Notes: generated from the sequence alone by a model not told the origin. Numbered from the stretch's first letter, positions 45,424-55,114 are shown. The stretch: DNA of 64,000 bases from an uncultured Lachnospiraceae bacterium (GCA_910583605.1 CAJTXN010000002.1:62001-126000), one strand, 5' to 3'. A program made the numbers and translations.

Positions 45424-46617
45424 ATGTTAGTGCAGTTTATGTTAAAGAATGTTTTTTCTTTTAAAGAGGAAACAATATTAGATATGACAGCAATTAATGC
45501 ATATAAAGAACACGAATGTAATTTGATTGATAATGGAACAAAAGAAAAGTTTCTAAGAGTTGCAGCAATCTATGGAGCGAATGCAAGTGGTAAATCAAAT
45601 TTAAACATAGCAATGCGGCTGTTTCAATTGATCATTACAGAATCATTTAATAATGCAGATAAAGATGGCAGGGTGGCAATAGAAAAATATTATCATCCTT
45701 TTCGATTTGATAATAATGATGAAAATTCGGAATTTCAGATTGTAGAAATTTTAGGAGAATATGAATATAAATATGGATTTGAGTATAATTCGGAAAGCAT
45801 TGTTAGTGAATGGATGTATCGTAAAAATATTAATACAAAAAGAAATACTGTAATTTTAGAAAGGATGGGAAGCACTATTCAATTGGGTGCGTCTGTTCGA
45901 AAAGAATGTGAAGTGTATCAGGAACAAATTCCTACGGAAACACTGGCATTATCATTTTTTAACAAATTAAATTTAAAAACAGATATTTTTAATGTAATGT
46001 ATAGTGGGATAATGGATATACTTGTGGCGGATGCGGATTTTTATGAGGATTCAAAGATAATTGAGACATTTCTACCGGAAGTTATTGATGAAGAAAAAGA
46101 TAAATTGCTTGATTTTTTGGAAGCAATTGATACGGGAATTAAAGATATTCAGTACCTGAAGGATGGAGATGATTTTAAGTTTCTGACTACTCATTTAGGG
46201 AAAGATGAAAAGAGATATAATATTAGTTTATTTGATGAGTCAGCAGGAACAGTGAAAAGTATTATTATATATATGTATGCAAGAGTGGCTATTGTGATGA
46301 ATGCCTCAATGTTTATTGATGAATTGAATGTAAAATTGCATCCGTTATTGTTAAAGTTTATTGTTGATTTATTTTATGAACAAAATACCACTGCACAATT
46401 GATTTATACAACACATGATACAACATTGATGGATAAAAAGTTTTTTAGAAGAGACCAAATTTGGTTTGTTCAAAAAGATGAGTATGGATATTCAGAATTG
46501 TCAGCATTGTCAGATTTTAAAGTCAGATCAGATGCTTCCTTTGAAAAGGATTATCTGGCAGGTGTATATGGAGGGATTCCGTTTCTAAAGGAGTTTGATA
46601 TGAAAGAGGGTGAATAG
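45424..46617 (+). CDS. AAA family ATPase, AbiLi/RloA-like
   Basis: 397 aa. Walker A is YGANASGKSN with Lys57; Walker B is MFIDELN with Asp299/Glu300; a His-switch-like TTHDTTLMD follows. The N-terminal MLVQFMLKNVFSFKEE and C-terminal FRRDQIWFVQK match the AAA_15/AAA_21 ABC-like ATPases used in abortive-infection systems (RloA, AbiLi). The next gene (RloB) starts immediately after its stop codon. The gene is visibly more A+T-rich than glyA or nifJ, which suggests horizontal gain. It probably senses phage and activates the RloB partner. Confidence 0.85.
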   Translation: MLVQFMLKNVFSFKEETILDMTAINAYKEHECNLIDNGTKEKFLRVAAIYGANASGKSNLNIAMRLFQLIITESFNNADKDGRVAIEKYYHPFRFDNNDENSEFQIVEILGEYEYKYGFEYNSESIVSEWMYRKNINTKRNTVILERMGSTIQLGASVRKECEVYQEQIPTETLALSFFNKLNLKTDIFNVMYSGIMDILVADADFYEDSKIIETFLPEVIDEEKDKLLDFLEAIDTGIKDIQYLKDGDDFKFLTTHLGKDEKRYNISLFDESAGTVKSIIIYMYARVAIVMNASMFIDELNVKLHPLLLKFIVDLFYEQNTTAQLIYTTHDTTLMDKKFFRRDQIWFVQKDEYGYSELSALSDFKVRSDASFEKDYLAGVYGGIPFLKEFDMKEGE

Positions 46618-47301
46618 ATGGGGTCAGATGATTTGTTTAAAAAACGAAGAGAGGCAAGAAAGCAAAGGCTACATGAATACAAAACTCCAAAAGCAAATTC
46701 ATTTCTAATAGTAACAGAAGGTAAACGTACAGAACCTTTATACTTTAAAGGAATGCAAAAGCTGATTAAAACAAAAATTGGTGGTATGATTGAAGTTATT
46801 GAGGCTCCGCATATAGATATTCATGGGGAGGGCTGTTCGACCGGTAAATTAATTGAAATTACGGAACGTATTGTGAAAGATGCAAAGATTATTTATCAGA
46901 ATGTATGGGTAATATTTGATAAAGATGATTTTAATGATTTTGATCAGGCTATAAAAGATGGTATGGCTAAAGGTTATAAAATTGCCTGGAGTAATCAGTC
47001 TTTTGAATATTGGCTGTATTTACATTTTAATTATAGTGATTCAGCTCTTCATAGAGAGGACTGGAACATAAAGTTAGATGAAATTTTTAAAGAATATAAT
47101 TTAGGAAACGGTACTTATCAAAAGAATTATGAAGATATATATAATATGGTAAATATTTATGATGGGGTTAATACTGCGATAAAAAATGCTAAACGAAGGA
47201 TGGCGGATTTTGAAAAAGAGGGAAGAAAACCATCAGAGTATAATCCGGGTACAACGGTATATAAATTAGTGGAAAAATTAAAGTATTATTTAAGTGAATA
47301 A
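46618..47301 (+). CDS. RloB family protein, AbiLii-like
   Basis: 227 aa. N-terminal basic leader, then a TOPRIM-like core: FLIVTEGKRTEPLYF with Glu34 and VIFDKDDF with Asp101 and Asp103. SNQSFEYWLYLHF near residue 130 is the RloB signature. TOPRIM proteins paired with AAA ATPases are nuclease effectors in abortive infection (AbiL, PARIS). Here the start codon follows the TAG of the ATPase gene with no gap, implying translational coupling. A bidirectional terminator at 47314 separates it from the convergent XRE gene. Confidence 0.85.
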   Translation: MGSDDLFKKRREARKQRLHEYKTPKANSFLIVTEGKRTEPLYFKGMQKLIKTKIGGMIEVIEAPHIDIHGEGCSTGKLIEITERIVKDAKIIYQNVWVIFDKDDFNDFDQAIKDGMAKGYKIAWSNQSFEYWLYLHFNYSDSALHREDWNIKLDEIFKEYNLGNGTYQKNYEDIYNMVNIYDGVNTAIKNAKRRMADFEKEGRKPSEYNPGTTVYKLVEKLKYYLSE

Positions 47302-47313
47302 ATATGTTTTTTG

Positions 47314-47360
47314 AAAAAATACCGCATTAACGATAGTTTCGCTAATACGGTATTTTTTTT
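47314..47360. terminator. Bidirectional terminator between RloB-like and XRE genes
   Basis: AAAAAATACCGcATTAaCGA pairs with TTCGcTAATaCGGTATTTTTTT, with A-run on one side and T-run on the other. It serves both convergent genes. Confidence 0.9.
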
Positions 47361-47361
47361 A

Positions 47362-47715
47362 TTATCTTTTATTCGTATCCGTTAATTGGTCCAGTTCTCT
47401 TAAAATTTTGTGTATATGATGTAGCTGTTCGGGAGTAAAGGTTTCCAGCAGCATAATAATATCTGTTACTTCTGAAATACATTCAATGGACGGATAGACA
47501 GTATAGTCAAATTCATTAAAAAGTTCAGAAAATGTAATGCCCAGTGCAGAGGCAATATTTTCTAAAATCGAGAGGGTGGGATTTCGCTGTCCCCGTTCAA
47601 TCTGTCCAATGTAATTGGTGGTTATGTCGGCGGCTTCTGCCAGTTCTTCCTGGCTGATGCCTTTTTCGGTACGGATGTATTTGATCCGTTTTCCGATAAT
47701 TTCGTTTAATTTCAT
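47362..47715 (-). CDS. XRE-family HTH transcriptional regulator
   Basis: About 117 aa. The HTH domain (about 5-62) reads IGKRIKYIRTEKGISQEELA and ...DITTNYIGQIERGQRNPTLS. The C-terminal half is short and helical. The start at 47715 is preferred because AGAGGTGA is 8 bases upstream; an upstream ATG at 47766 lacks a site. On the minus strand TTGTTT-17-TACAAT lies just before it. Its upstream region carries repeated ACTATAAT sequences shared with the divergent gene's promoter, so autoregulation is likely. Confidence 0.9.
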   Translation of the reverse strand: MKLNEIIGKRIKYIRTEKGISQEELAEAADITTNYIGQIERGQRNPTLSILENIASALGITFSELFNEFDYTVYPSIECISEVTDIIMLLETFTPEQLHHIHKILRELDQLTDTNKR

Positions 47716-47768
47716 TTGTATGTTCACCTCTGATAAAATTGTATGATAGGGGGGAAAAACAAACAAGA

Positions 47769-47841
47769 TAACTATAATATTTGAAAAGACATTTATGATA
47801 ATTATAGTATTGACATTTTGTAAAAAAATAACTATAATAGT
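47769..47841. promoter_or_regulatory. Divergent promoter region with three ACTATAAT operator-like sites
   Basis: ACTATAAT occurs at 47771-47778 and 47831-47838 on the plus strand and once inverted (ATTATAGT, about 47800-47808). The plus-strand promoter of the decayed surface gene is TTGACA 47810-47815, 17-bp spacer, TATAAT 47833-47838, and one of the sites overlaps its -10. The arrangement looks like operators for the XRE protein. Confidence 0.6.
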
Positions 47842-47870
47842 AAAAAATTATAAGAAAATAGAGGAAGGAT

Positions 47871-48765
47871 ATGGGAAACGTGGTGTTAAAAAAGATATTG
47901 GGCAAAAAATGGGGAATGTACAGGGGAATGAAAAAGGCAGTGGCTTTATTTTTATTTGTTATTTTGATAGTTGCGAGTATTGATAGTGAAAAGATTATGG
48001 GATTTGCGGAAGATTCTGACGAGTTAAATTACAGTTATACGGTTATTGGAAGTCCTCAGCTTTTTGAAATTGATGATGAATCGGATACTGAACATGGATG
48101 GAATCCGGAATCAGAAGCTGACGGAAGTGGAGAAGGGATATTGGATAGCAAAATTTAATTGTTCTTCTGAGGGAGAATATGAGTTCAAGATAATTGAAAA
48201 CGGAGAGATTTTTAAAACATCATATCAGTTATGCATTGGTAATCCGTCAGTTGCATGGGCAGATAATCAGACATTGTTTAAGGTGAAACTGGAAGCTGGT
48301 GAATATACGATTGTAATGAATCCGTCACAGGGAATGGTTGTTTGAACCATTGAAAGATTAGAAGGCAAAGATATGCAATACATCGGTACCGGAGATTACA
48401 TCCTTCGTTTAGACAAAGAACCTGGCAAGTTTATGGATGTATTAATGGATGGCATATATATTAACCCATCAAATTATACGGTCAAAGAAGGTTCAACCAT
48501 TATCACATTTTATGAGAACTATTTAAGAACACTTCAGGAAGGTGAACATATAATCAAAGTGGATTTTACTGACGGTTATGCAGATACTATGCTGACAATT
48601 TTATCATCAGATTTACCATCAAATAAGGAGTCAGCAATTTCTGAAAATAATAATGAAGCAGCAGCAAAAACCGGTGATGTAATTCCGTCTATTTTATTGG
48701 GAGTCTTGTTTGCAAGTGCAGCAACAGCCGTGATTGTATGTGTAAAGAAAAGAATATCAAATTAA
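47871..48765 (+). pseudogene. Decayed sortase-anchored surface protein (frameshift plus TGA stop)
   Basis: Three consecutive open pieces make sense as one gene. Piece 1 (from ATG 47871 with GAGGAAGG) has a signal peptide (KKAVALFLFVILIVAS...). Near 48135-48150 the frame shifts: frame 1 reaches a TAA at 48158 while the next frame continues with YWIAKFNCSSEGEYEFK. That frame then meets a single TGA at 48343-48345 and resumes without a shift (TIERLEGKDMQYIGTGDY). The last part has an X2-like Ig domain (GSTIITFYENYLRTL...GEHIIKVDF) and ends AAAKTGD + hydrophobic helix + KKRISN, a sortase signal. An intact promoter precedes it, so decay may be recent, or sequence errors should be ruled out. Confidence 0.8.
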
Positions 48766-48927
48766 ACATCCTGTGGCTCAAACAGATAAGGTAAAGACGA
48801 AGTTCTTTCAATTTTTATAACTACAGAAAGATGACATAGTATGGTGAAATTATGTCTGTTAAAACATAATTCCATCATACTGCTGTTTATATATAAAGAA
48901 TTAATATGGAAAACGGAGGAGAATGGT

Positions 48928-50775
48928 GTGAAAGAACGTCTGCAAAAAAAGAAAAACAAATTCTTATTATCGCTGATAACAATAGAATTTATGCTTATCC
49001 TGACAGCAGAATTATATGGAATGGTAAAAGCTTCTGATAACATTGAATTAAAGATTGGGGATACGATATCAGTTGACGGATTGAACTATCAAATTATCCA
49101 AAATGGGGAAGCAGAAGTTTCAGGTGTAACAAATTCAGACATAACAGTAGTGAATATTCCGGATATCGTTACATACAGAGGAAACAATTTAAAGGTAAAA
49201 AGTATAGGGAAAGGAGCCTTTGGCGGGTGCAGTGATTTGAAAAGTGTAGTCTTGCCAAATGGTCTGACAAGTATCGGCGGCTATGCATTTTATAAATGCA
49301 GCAGTTTGCCGAATATTACAATACCCGAAAGCGTAACCAATATAGAATGGACAGCCTTTTATGGCTGCAATGGTCTGGTAGAAATAAAAGTATCTGATAA
49401 TAATCCAAATTATGCGTCAGATGGTGGTGCTGTTTTTGATAAAAGAAAATTGAATTTGATTTATTTTTCAAAAGGAAGAAGCGGAGAATATGAAGTTCCC
49501 TCTGGTGTCAGGAGTATAAAAGCCTATGCTTTTTATGGATGTAAAAATTTGACCAGTATAATAATATCGGAAAGTGTGGTTCTGATAGGGGAGCAGGCAT
49601 TTTCATGCTGCAGTAATCTGAGTAGCATAATGATACCGGAAGGTGTGACACATATAGGAAGGTTAGCATTTAATGAATGTAATAATCTTGTTATTTATAG
49701 TACGGATAAAGCGTATGCTCATGCATGTGCAACGAAATATAAGATAAAATGGAGTCCTTCCATTGAGTTGTCTGAAACGGGTATTTCGTTAGAATATAAT
49801 AACTGCACTTATGATGGTACATATAAAACACCTTCCATAACTGTGAAGGACGGAAATAAAAAGCTGATTTTAGATACAGATTATACCGTATCGTATGAAA
49901 ATAATATCAGTGCAGGAACCGCTTTAATTACTGTTACAGGAAAAAAGATTTTAGGAACCGTCACAAAAGAATTTGTTATAGAAGCGAAAACCATCAGTGA
50001 CGTTAAGGCAGAGCTGGCAGCCGGATATTATTCTTATAGTGGGGAACCCGTAACACCGGAAGTTACTGTAAATGATAATGGAAAATTATTAGTTAAGGAT
50101 ATAGATTATACACTTTTGTATGAAAATAATAAATCTATTGGAACAGCAACAGTAACCATTACAGGTAAAGGGAATTATAAGGGAAATAAAAAATTAACAT
50201 TTACGATCAGTCTGCCTCAAATTGAATCTTTTCGGCAGTCAACCGCATATTCCTCAACCAGTATTAAAATGACATGGCAGAGTATTTCGGATATAGAGGG
50301 ATATGCAGTGTATCGTGGAACCGGTCAGAATGGAGATTATTGGCTGTTAAAGACAGTCACTGCAAATTCCTATACCGATTTGGGATTGGAAGCTGGGAAG
50401 AAATATTATTATAAAGTGCGGGCTTATAAAACCGTAAATGGAAAAAAAGTCTATGGAGCGTACTCTGATAGTTTGTGTATGGTTACCAAACCTAAGAGTC
50501 CGTCCGGATTAATTTTAAAGGCCGGAAATCAAAAGGTAAGGGTATTATGGGAAAAGTCTGTAGGAGCAGATGGATATGAAGTACATATGTCAAACTTTGA
50601 GTATGGAATTTATATGAATATGAAAAACAGGAATGCTGATACCTTATCTTATACGCAGGAAAATCTCATAACAGGGAGGACATATTATTTTAAGATAAAG
50701 GCATATAAGGTGAATGGAAACGGTGAGAGGGTGTATTCGGATTGGAGCATTATAGAATCGGTTACGGTGAATTAG
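48928..50775 (+). CDS. BspA-like leucine-rich-repeat protein with Fn3 cassette
   Basis: About 615 aa from GTG 48928, chosen because GGAGGA lies 7 bases upstream and the signal peptide (FLLSLITIEFMLILTAELYG) then starts properly. The LRR_5 (BspA) region (about 50-250) has repeats such as LPNITIPESVTNIEWTAF. Two copies of a repeat with YDGTYKTPSITV...DTDYTVSYENN follow (about 265-425). Two fibronectin-III-like domains end the protein (about 430-615; KYYYKVRAYKTVNGKKVYG). No LPXTG. The same cassette is in three other secreted proteins here. Extracellular; probably adhesion or cell-surface attachment. Confidence 0.85.
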   Translation: MKERLQKKKNKFLLSLITIEFMLILTAELYGMVKASDNIELKIGDTISVDGLNYQIIQNGEAEVSGVTNSDITVVNIPDIVTYRGNNLKVKSIGKGAFGGCSDLKSVVLPNGLTSIGGYAFYKCSSLPNITIPESVTNIEWTAFYGCNGLVEIKVSDNNPNYASDGGAVFDKRKLNLIYFSKGRSGEYEVPSGVRSIKAYAFYGCKNLTSIIISESVVLIGEQAFSCCSNLSSIMIPEGVTHIGRLAFNECNNLVIYSTDKAYAHACATKYKIKWSPSIELSETGISLEYNNCTYDGTYKTPSITVKDGNKKLILDTDYTVSYENNISAGTALITVTGKKILGTVTKEFVIEAKTISDVKAELAAGYYSYSGEPVTPEVTVNDNGKLLVKDIDYTLLYENNKSIGTATVTITGKGNYKGNKKLTFTISLPQIESFRQSTAYSSTSIKMTWQSISDIEGYAVYRGTGQNGDYWLLKTVTANSYTDLGLEAGKKYYYKVRAYKTVNGKKVYGAYSDSLCMVTKPKSPSGLILKAGNQKVRVLWEKSVGADGYEVHMSNFEYGIYMNMKNRNADTLSYTQENLITGRTYYFKIKAYKVNGNGERVYSDWSIIESVTVN

Positions 50776-50800
50776 GGAAATTATAGAGGAGAAGAATTAT

Positions 50801-52765
50801 ATGAATATAATAAAAAGAGTTGTTACGGTATTATTGTTTGCGGTTATGATGATGGCAATGTCTATTATGGTATTTGCGGATACGGAGGTTACATTTCATT
50901 TTTATAATGTAAGAAACTGGGAAAATGTTGGCGGCTGGATTTATGAAGGAACGGCATTTAACAAAAATGTTTCGCCAACGGATCAGTCAGTGCTTAATGC
51001 TTCCGGGTTGGTATTATGGCCAGGGGCAAAGTGTGAAGATGAAGGGAACGGATGGTTTAAAATTACGGCTAAGTTTACATCAATGGAATCCGGTGCGGTA
51101 CTTATTTTCAATAACTGGACTGCAGATAGTGAAATTAATGATACTACAACACAGGAAAATCTAAATAAGCTGGCAGAGGCGGGAGTCCGGTTAGATGCAG
51201 AAGCAAGGGAACAGTCACCCAATATTTATATAGGTATTCCAAGAGATGATTGTGTTGCGTTTGACGCTGCAGAATACTGGATTTCGTGGGATGGTGTATC
51301 GACAGCCTTGATTACGGAAGAGGGAAATGGTTTAGCAAAGACAGCTCCGGTTAATTATAGCGAAAAATGGAAATGTTTTTCGGTTGAGAACTTGAAATAC
51401 AGAGTTACGGGAGCTGGAGAAATAGAAGTGGTAGACATTGTTGGAACAGGGCTAAAAGAAATCAATATTCCGGAGATTATTTCATATGCGGGAAAAAAAT
51501 GGAAAGTGACAGGTATAGGAAGCGGAGCATTTAGGAACTGCAACAGTTTAAAGAGTATAAATATACCGGATACAGTAACGGATATCGGACATTGCTCATT
51601 TCAGGACTGCAGAAACCTGACAGATATAATAATACCAGAAACAGTGACAAGTATGGGTTGTAAAGCATTTGATAGATGCAGCAGTTTAAAAAGTATAAAA
51701 ATACCAAAAGGCGTGGTATGTATAGAGAGTGAAGTATTTAATGGGTGCAGCAGTCTGAGTAATGTGACAATACCGGAACGTGTGACAAGTATATCGGGAT
51801 ATGCTTTCAATAAATGTAGCAGCCTTGGGAGTATAACAATACCGGAGAACGTTACAAAAATATCGTGGAATGCATTTAATGAATGTAGTAATCTGACAAT
51901 CCATAGTACAGATAGAGCATATGCTCATACATATGCGATAGAGAAGAACATAAATTGGATTAGATTAAAACCTATAGCAATCAGCGGCATAAAAGGAAAA
52001 TTGTCCGCAACCGTTTATACCTATAACGGAACAGACAAAACCCCGTCCGTTACCATGACCGATAACGGTAAAACACTGAAAAAGAATAAGGATTATACGG
52101 TATCTTACAAAAATAATAATTCCATCGGCATTGCCACAGTTACCGTAACAGGAAAAGGAATTTATACCGGAACAAAAACCTTAATCTTTAAAATCAATCC
52201 GGCAAAGACCACATCTTTTAAGCAATCAGCAACCTATACCACCACAAGCATAAAGATGTCCTGGGCAAAGGCAGCGGGGGCTGCTGGATACGAAGTATAC
52301 CGGTCAGACACTAAAAACGGAACCTATAAACTGTTAAAAACCGTAACTACAAATTCCTGCACCAATTCCGGTTTAAAAGCAGGAAGTAAATATTACTATA
52401 AAGTACGGGCTTATAAAACTGTTAATGGAAAAAAGATTTATGGATCATATTCCGATGTCAAAAGCATGATCACCAGGCCGTCCGCTCCGTCAAACGTATC
52501 TGCAGCTGCCGGAAACAGGAAGGCGAAGATAACCTGGGGAAAATCATCGGAATCCAGCGGGTATGAAGTGTATATGTCAACTTCTAAAAATGGAACCTAT
52601 CAGAAGATAAAAACGGAAAATTCATCAGCCACAAGTTATACAAAGACCGGATTGAAGAAGGGGCAGAAGTATTATTTTAAGGTGAGGGCATATAAAACAA
52701 CCGGGACAGGAACCAAGGTGTACTCCGGCTGGAGCAGTGTAAAATCAGTTACAGTAAATAAATAA
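50801..52765 (+). CDS. BspA-like LRR protein with N-terminal starch-binding-like module
   Basis: 654 aa with signal peptide (VVTVLLFAVMMMAMSIMVFA). The next domain (about 25-140) looks like a CBM26-type starch-binding module: TFHFYNVRNWENVGGWIYEG, LWPGAKCEDEGNGWFKI and VLIFNNW. It is followed by a short linker, an LRR_5 region (about 190-385; repeats like LKSINIPDTVTDIGHCSF), one YNGTDKTPSVTM/DYTVSYKNN repeat and two Fn3 domains (about 465-654). Ends VKSVTVNK. It follows the previous gene by 26 bp, so they are likely co-transcribed. Suggested role: binding of polysaccharide or host glycans at the cell surface. Confidence 0.83.
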   Translation: MNIIKRVVTVLLFAVMMMAMSIMVFADTEVTFHFYNVRNWENVGGWIYEGTAFNKNVSPTDQSVLNASGLVLWPGAKCEDEGNGWFKITAKFTSMESGAVLIFNNWTADSEINDTTTQENLNKLAEAGVRLDAEAREQSPNIYIGIPRDDCVAFDAAEYWISWDGVSTALITEEGNGLAKTAPVNYSEKWKCFSVENLKYRVTGAGEIEVVDIVGTGLKEINIPEIISYAGKKWKVTGIGSGAFRNCNSLKSINIPDTVTDIGHCSFQDCRNLTDIIIPETVTSMGCKAFDRCSSLKSIKIPKGVVCIESEVFNGCSSLSNVTIPERVTSISGYAFNKCSSLGSITIPENVTKISWNAFNECSNLTIHSTDRAYAHTYAIEKNINWIRLKPIAISGIKGKLSATVYTYNGTDKTPSVTMTDNGKTLKKNKDYTVSYKNNNSIGIATVTVTGKGIYTGTKTLIFKINPAKTTSFKQSATYTTTSIKMSWAKAAGAAGYEVYRSDTKNGTYKLLKTVTTNSCTNSGLKAGSKYYYKVRAYKTVNGKKIYGSYSDVKSMITRPSAPSNVSAAAGNRKAKITWGKSSESSGYEVYMSTSKNGTYQKIKTENSSATSYTKTGLKKGQKYYFKVRAYKTTGTGTKVYSGWSSVKSVTVNK

Positions 52766-52784
52766 AAAAAAGGAAAGGATTAAA

Positions 52785-55019
52785 ATGAAACCACAGTTAT
52801 CAAAAAAGAGAACGTTTTTTTATATTACGATACAAAGGATAACATTCTTATTAATTATAATGATAACAACCGGAATATTATTCAAAAGTATGGCAGAAGC
52901 GGCAGAGAAATCACTGCCAAATGGAGAAGAAAAAATTACAGTTGAAGCAACAGAACAATATGGTAAAGACAGTGCTGATAATCCCGTATATGCAGCAGGA
53001 AATCAGTCCCCATCCGGCCGGAAGTTTAAAAAAATCAACAGTACAAAAATCAGGCTGGCAGCAACGGTTTATTTTTATAACGGAGTTCCTAGAACCCCGG
53101 TAGCAGTTTTGACAGATAATGGAAAAAAATTGAAAAAAGGTACCGATTATACTGTGTCCTATAAAAATAATATAAATGCCGGGACGGCTAAAGTTATTAT
53201 AAAAGGTAAAGGAAACTATACAGGTACAGTTACTAAAACATTTACCATAAAGCCAAAGACTCTCAATAATATAAAGATTAAATTGGCGGCAACAGCATAT
53301 ACCTATAATGGCGCTTCCAAAACCCCGGCCATCAAAGCAGTAAATAATGAAAATGAATTAAAAAAGGGTACGGATTATACGCTTTCTTACAAAAATAACC
53401 AGGCAATCGGAACCGCAACCGTTAAGGTGACCGGTAAGGGAAACTATACCGGAACAAAAAGTTTAACGTTTAAAATCAATCCGGCAAAAGTAACATTATT
53501 GAAACAATCGGCCGAATCATCCTCTTCAGTCATAGAAATGTCCTGGAAAAAGATATCCGGTGCAGCAGGATATGCAGTATACCGTGGAGTATCAAAAAAC
53601 GGAACTTATAAGCTGATAAAAACGGTAACGTCAAATCATTGCAGTAACGCCGGGTTAAAGGCTGGAAGCAAATATTACTACAAAATACGTGCATATAAAA
53701 CCGTAAACGGTAAGAAGGTGTATGGAGATTATTCCGACAGTATAAGAATGAATACCAAACCGGCAGCTCCGGCCAATCTGTCTCTGGATACGGAAGGTAC
53801 AAAGGTAAAGATAAACTGGACAAGGTCTCAGGGAACTGGGGGATATGAAGTGTATATGTCAACCTGCAGGAATACGGGATATTCGATCATTCGGACAGTA
53901 AATCCTTCAGTATCAGGTATAGTAAAGGACGGACTGGAGAAAGGAAGGAAGTATTATTTCAGAGTTCGTTCTTACATAGTATTGGCAGATGGAATGACTA
54001 TTTATTCCGGATATAGCACGGTTAAATCCACAACGATAGAAAAAACCATAGAGATAGAGTGGGAAACAGATGGGAAAACGGAAGAAGAGGGATTAACCGC
54101 AAAAGGGTTATTAAAATACTGTAAAGATGCAGTAAAAAATAATGTACAGTATGTGTATGGCTGTAAGATGGAAATTTTGACTCCATCGAAATATCAAATG
54201 CTGAGAAATATGTATGGTCCCAGTATGGTAATGAACATGGATAAAGCCAAGATCGGCAGGATGTGCTGCGACTGTTCCGGTCTGATCAGCAGCTATACGG
54301 GTATTCTTCGGAATACTGCCCATTATTATGATCTGGCAACGGAGCGTGCAACTATCAGTCAGTTAAAAGCGAATTGGCAGAAGTATGTGGGGTGGGGCAT
54401 CTGGATGAGAGGACATATTGGGATTGTGTCCGATACGGAAGGATATTATTATGCCATGGATGGAAGCGCCAGAAATGCGGCTCATCTGCCGATCGAAATG
54501 TGGGACTGGAAATGTGTGATAAAAATCAGCGATATAAAATACGGCTCCGGAGGATTTTCGATCATTCAGAATCCGACTTTGAATCCGGTAAAATCGGATA
54601 TTAATGTATATTATCGGGTATACGCCGATTCAAAATGGTATGGCGAGGTGAAAAACTGCAGTAATACTGCTTCTTCCGGAGGATTTGCCGGAGCCGAGGG
54701 AAAACCGGTGCATTGTATTATGGCAAGACTGAGCAGAGGAACGATAAAAAGCCGGGTACATATAACAGGCGGCGGCTGGTCGGACTGGTCGTATGGTTAC
54801 GATTCCACGGATCCTTCCAATGGATATGCGGGGAAAGGAGATAAGGAAATTGATGGTGTACAGTTCTGCTTAGAGGGACTGGAGGGTTATGATGTATGTT
54901 ACAGGGTGTCTACAACGGCGTCTACCGATTATCTTCCATGGGTGAAAAATACAGAGGATTATGCGGGGGTATATGGAAGGCAGATTGATAAGGTGCAGAT
55001 ATGTATAAGTAAAAAGTAA
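52785..55019 (+). CDS. NlpC/P60-type secreted protein with Fn3 cassette and ChW repeats
   Basis: 744 aa. Signal peptide, then two YNG.../DYTVSYKNN or DYTLSYKNN repeats (about 85-225), two Fn3 domains (about 230-420), and a cysteine-peptidase-like domain (about 440-590). That domain has CCDCSGLISSY (catalytic Cys in DCSG) and RGHIGIVSD (His). The C-terminal third (about 600-744) has hydrophobic-W (ChW) style repeats: RVHITGGGWSDWSYGY, GDKEIDGVQFCLEG and GVYGRQIDKVQICI. Role inferred: cell-wall hydrolase or related amidase bound to the wall. It begins 20 bp after the previous gene. Confidence 0.8.
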   Translation: MKPQLSKKRTFFYITIQRITFLLIIMITTGILFKSMAEAAEKSLPNGEEKITVEATEQYGKDSADNPVYAAGNQSPSGRKFKKINSTKIRLAATVYFYNGVPRTPVAVLTDNGKKLKKGTDYTVSYKNNINAGTAKVIIKGKGNYTGTVTKTFTIKPKTLNNIKIKLAATAYTYNGASKTPAIKAVNNENELKKGTDYTLSYKNNQAIGTATVKVTGKGNYTGTKSLTFKINPAKVTLLKQSAESSSSVIEMSWKKISGAAGYAVYRGVSKNGTYKLIKTVTSNHCSNAGLKAGSKYYYKIRAYKTVNGKKVYGDYSDSIRMNTKPAAPANLSLDTEGTKVKINWTRSQGTGGYEVYMSTCRNTGYSIIRTVNPSVSGIVKDGLEKGRKYYFRVRSYIVLADGMTIYSGYSTVKSTTIEKTIEIEWETDGKTEEEGLTAKGLLKYCKDAVKNNVQYVYGCKMEILTPSKYQMLRNMYGPSMVMNMDKAKIGRMCCDCSGLISSYTGILRNTAHYYDLATERATISQLKANWQKYVGWGIWMRGHIGIVSDTEGYYYAMDGSARNAAHLPIEMWDWKCVIKISDIKYGSGGFSIIQNPTLNPVKSDINVYYRVYADSKWYGEVKNCSNTASSGGFAGAEGKPVHCIMARLSRGTIKSRVHITGGGWSDWSYGYDSTDPSNGYAGKGDKEIDGVQFCLEGLEGYDVCYRVSTTASTDYLPWVKNTEDYAGVYGRQIDKVQICISKK

Positions 55020-55056
55020 TAAAAGCGATTATTAAAATGATAGCGTAATATGAATT

Positions 55057-55076
55057 TTGTCTCTGGAAAGGGACAA
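55057..55076 (+). terminator. Weak hairpin after the NlpC/P60 gene
   Basis: TTGTCTCT (55057-55064) pairs with AGGGACAA (55069-55076), one wobble, around a GGAA tetraloop. Only a short A+T-rich tail (TTTAAAAT) follows, so termination is uncertain. Confidence 0.4.
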
Positions 55077-55114
55077 TTTAAAATACTATTATTGAATAAA
55101 GAGAGGTTAGATTT

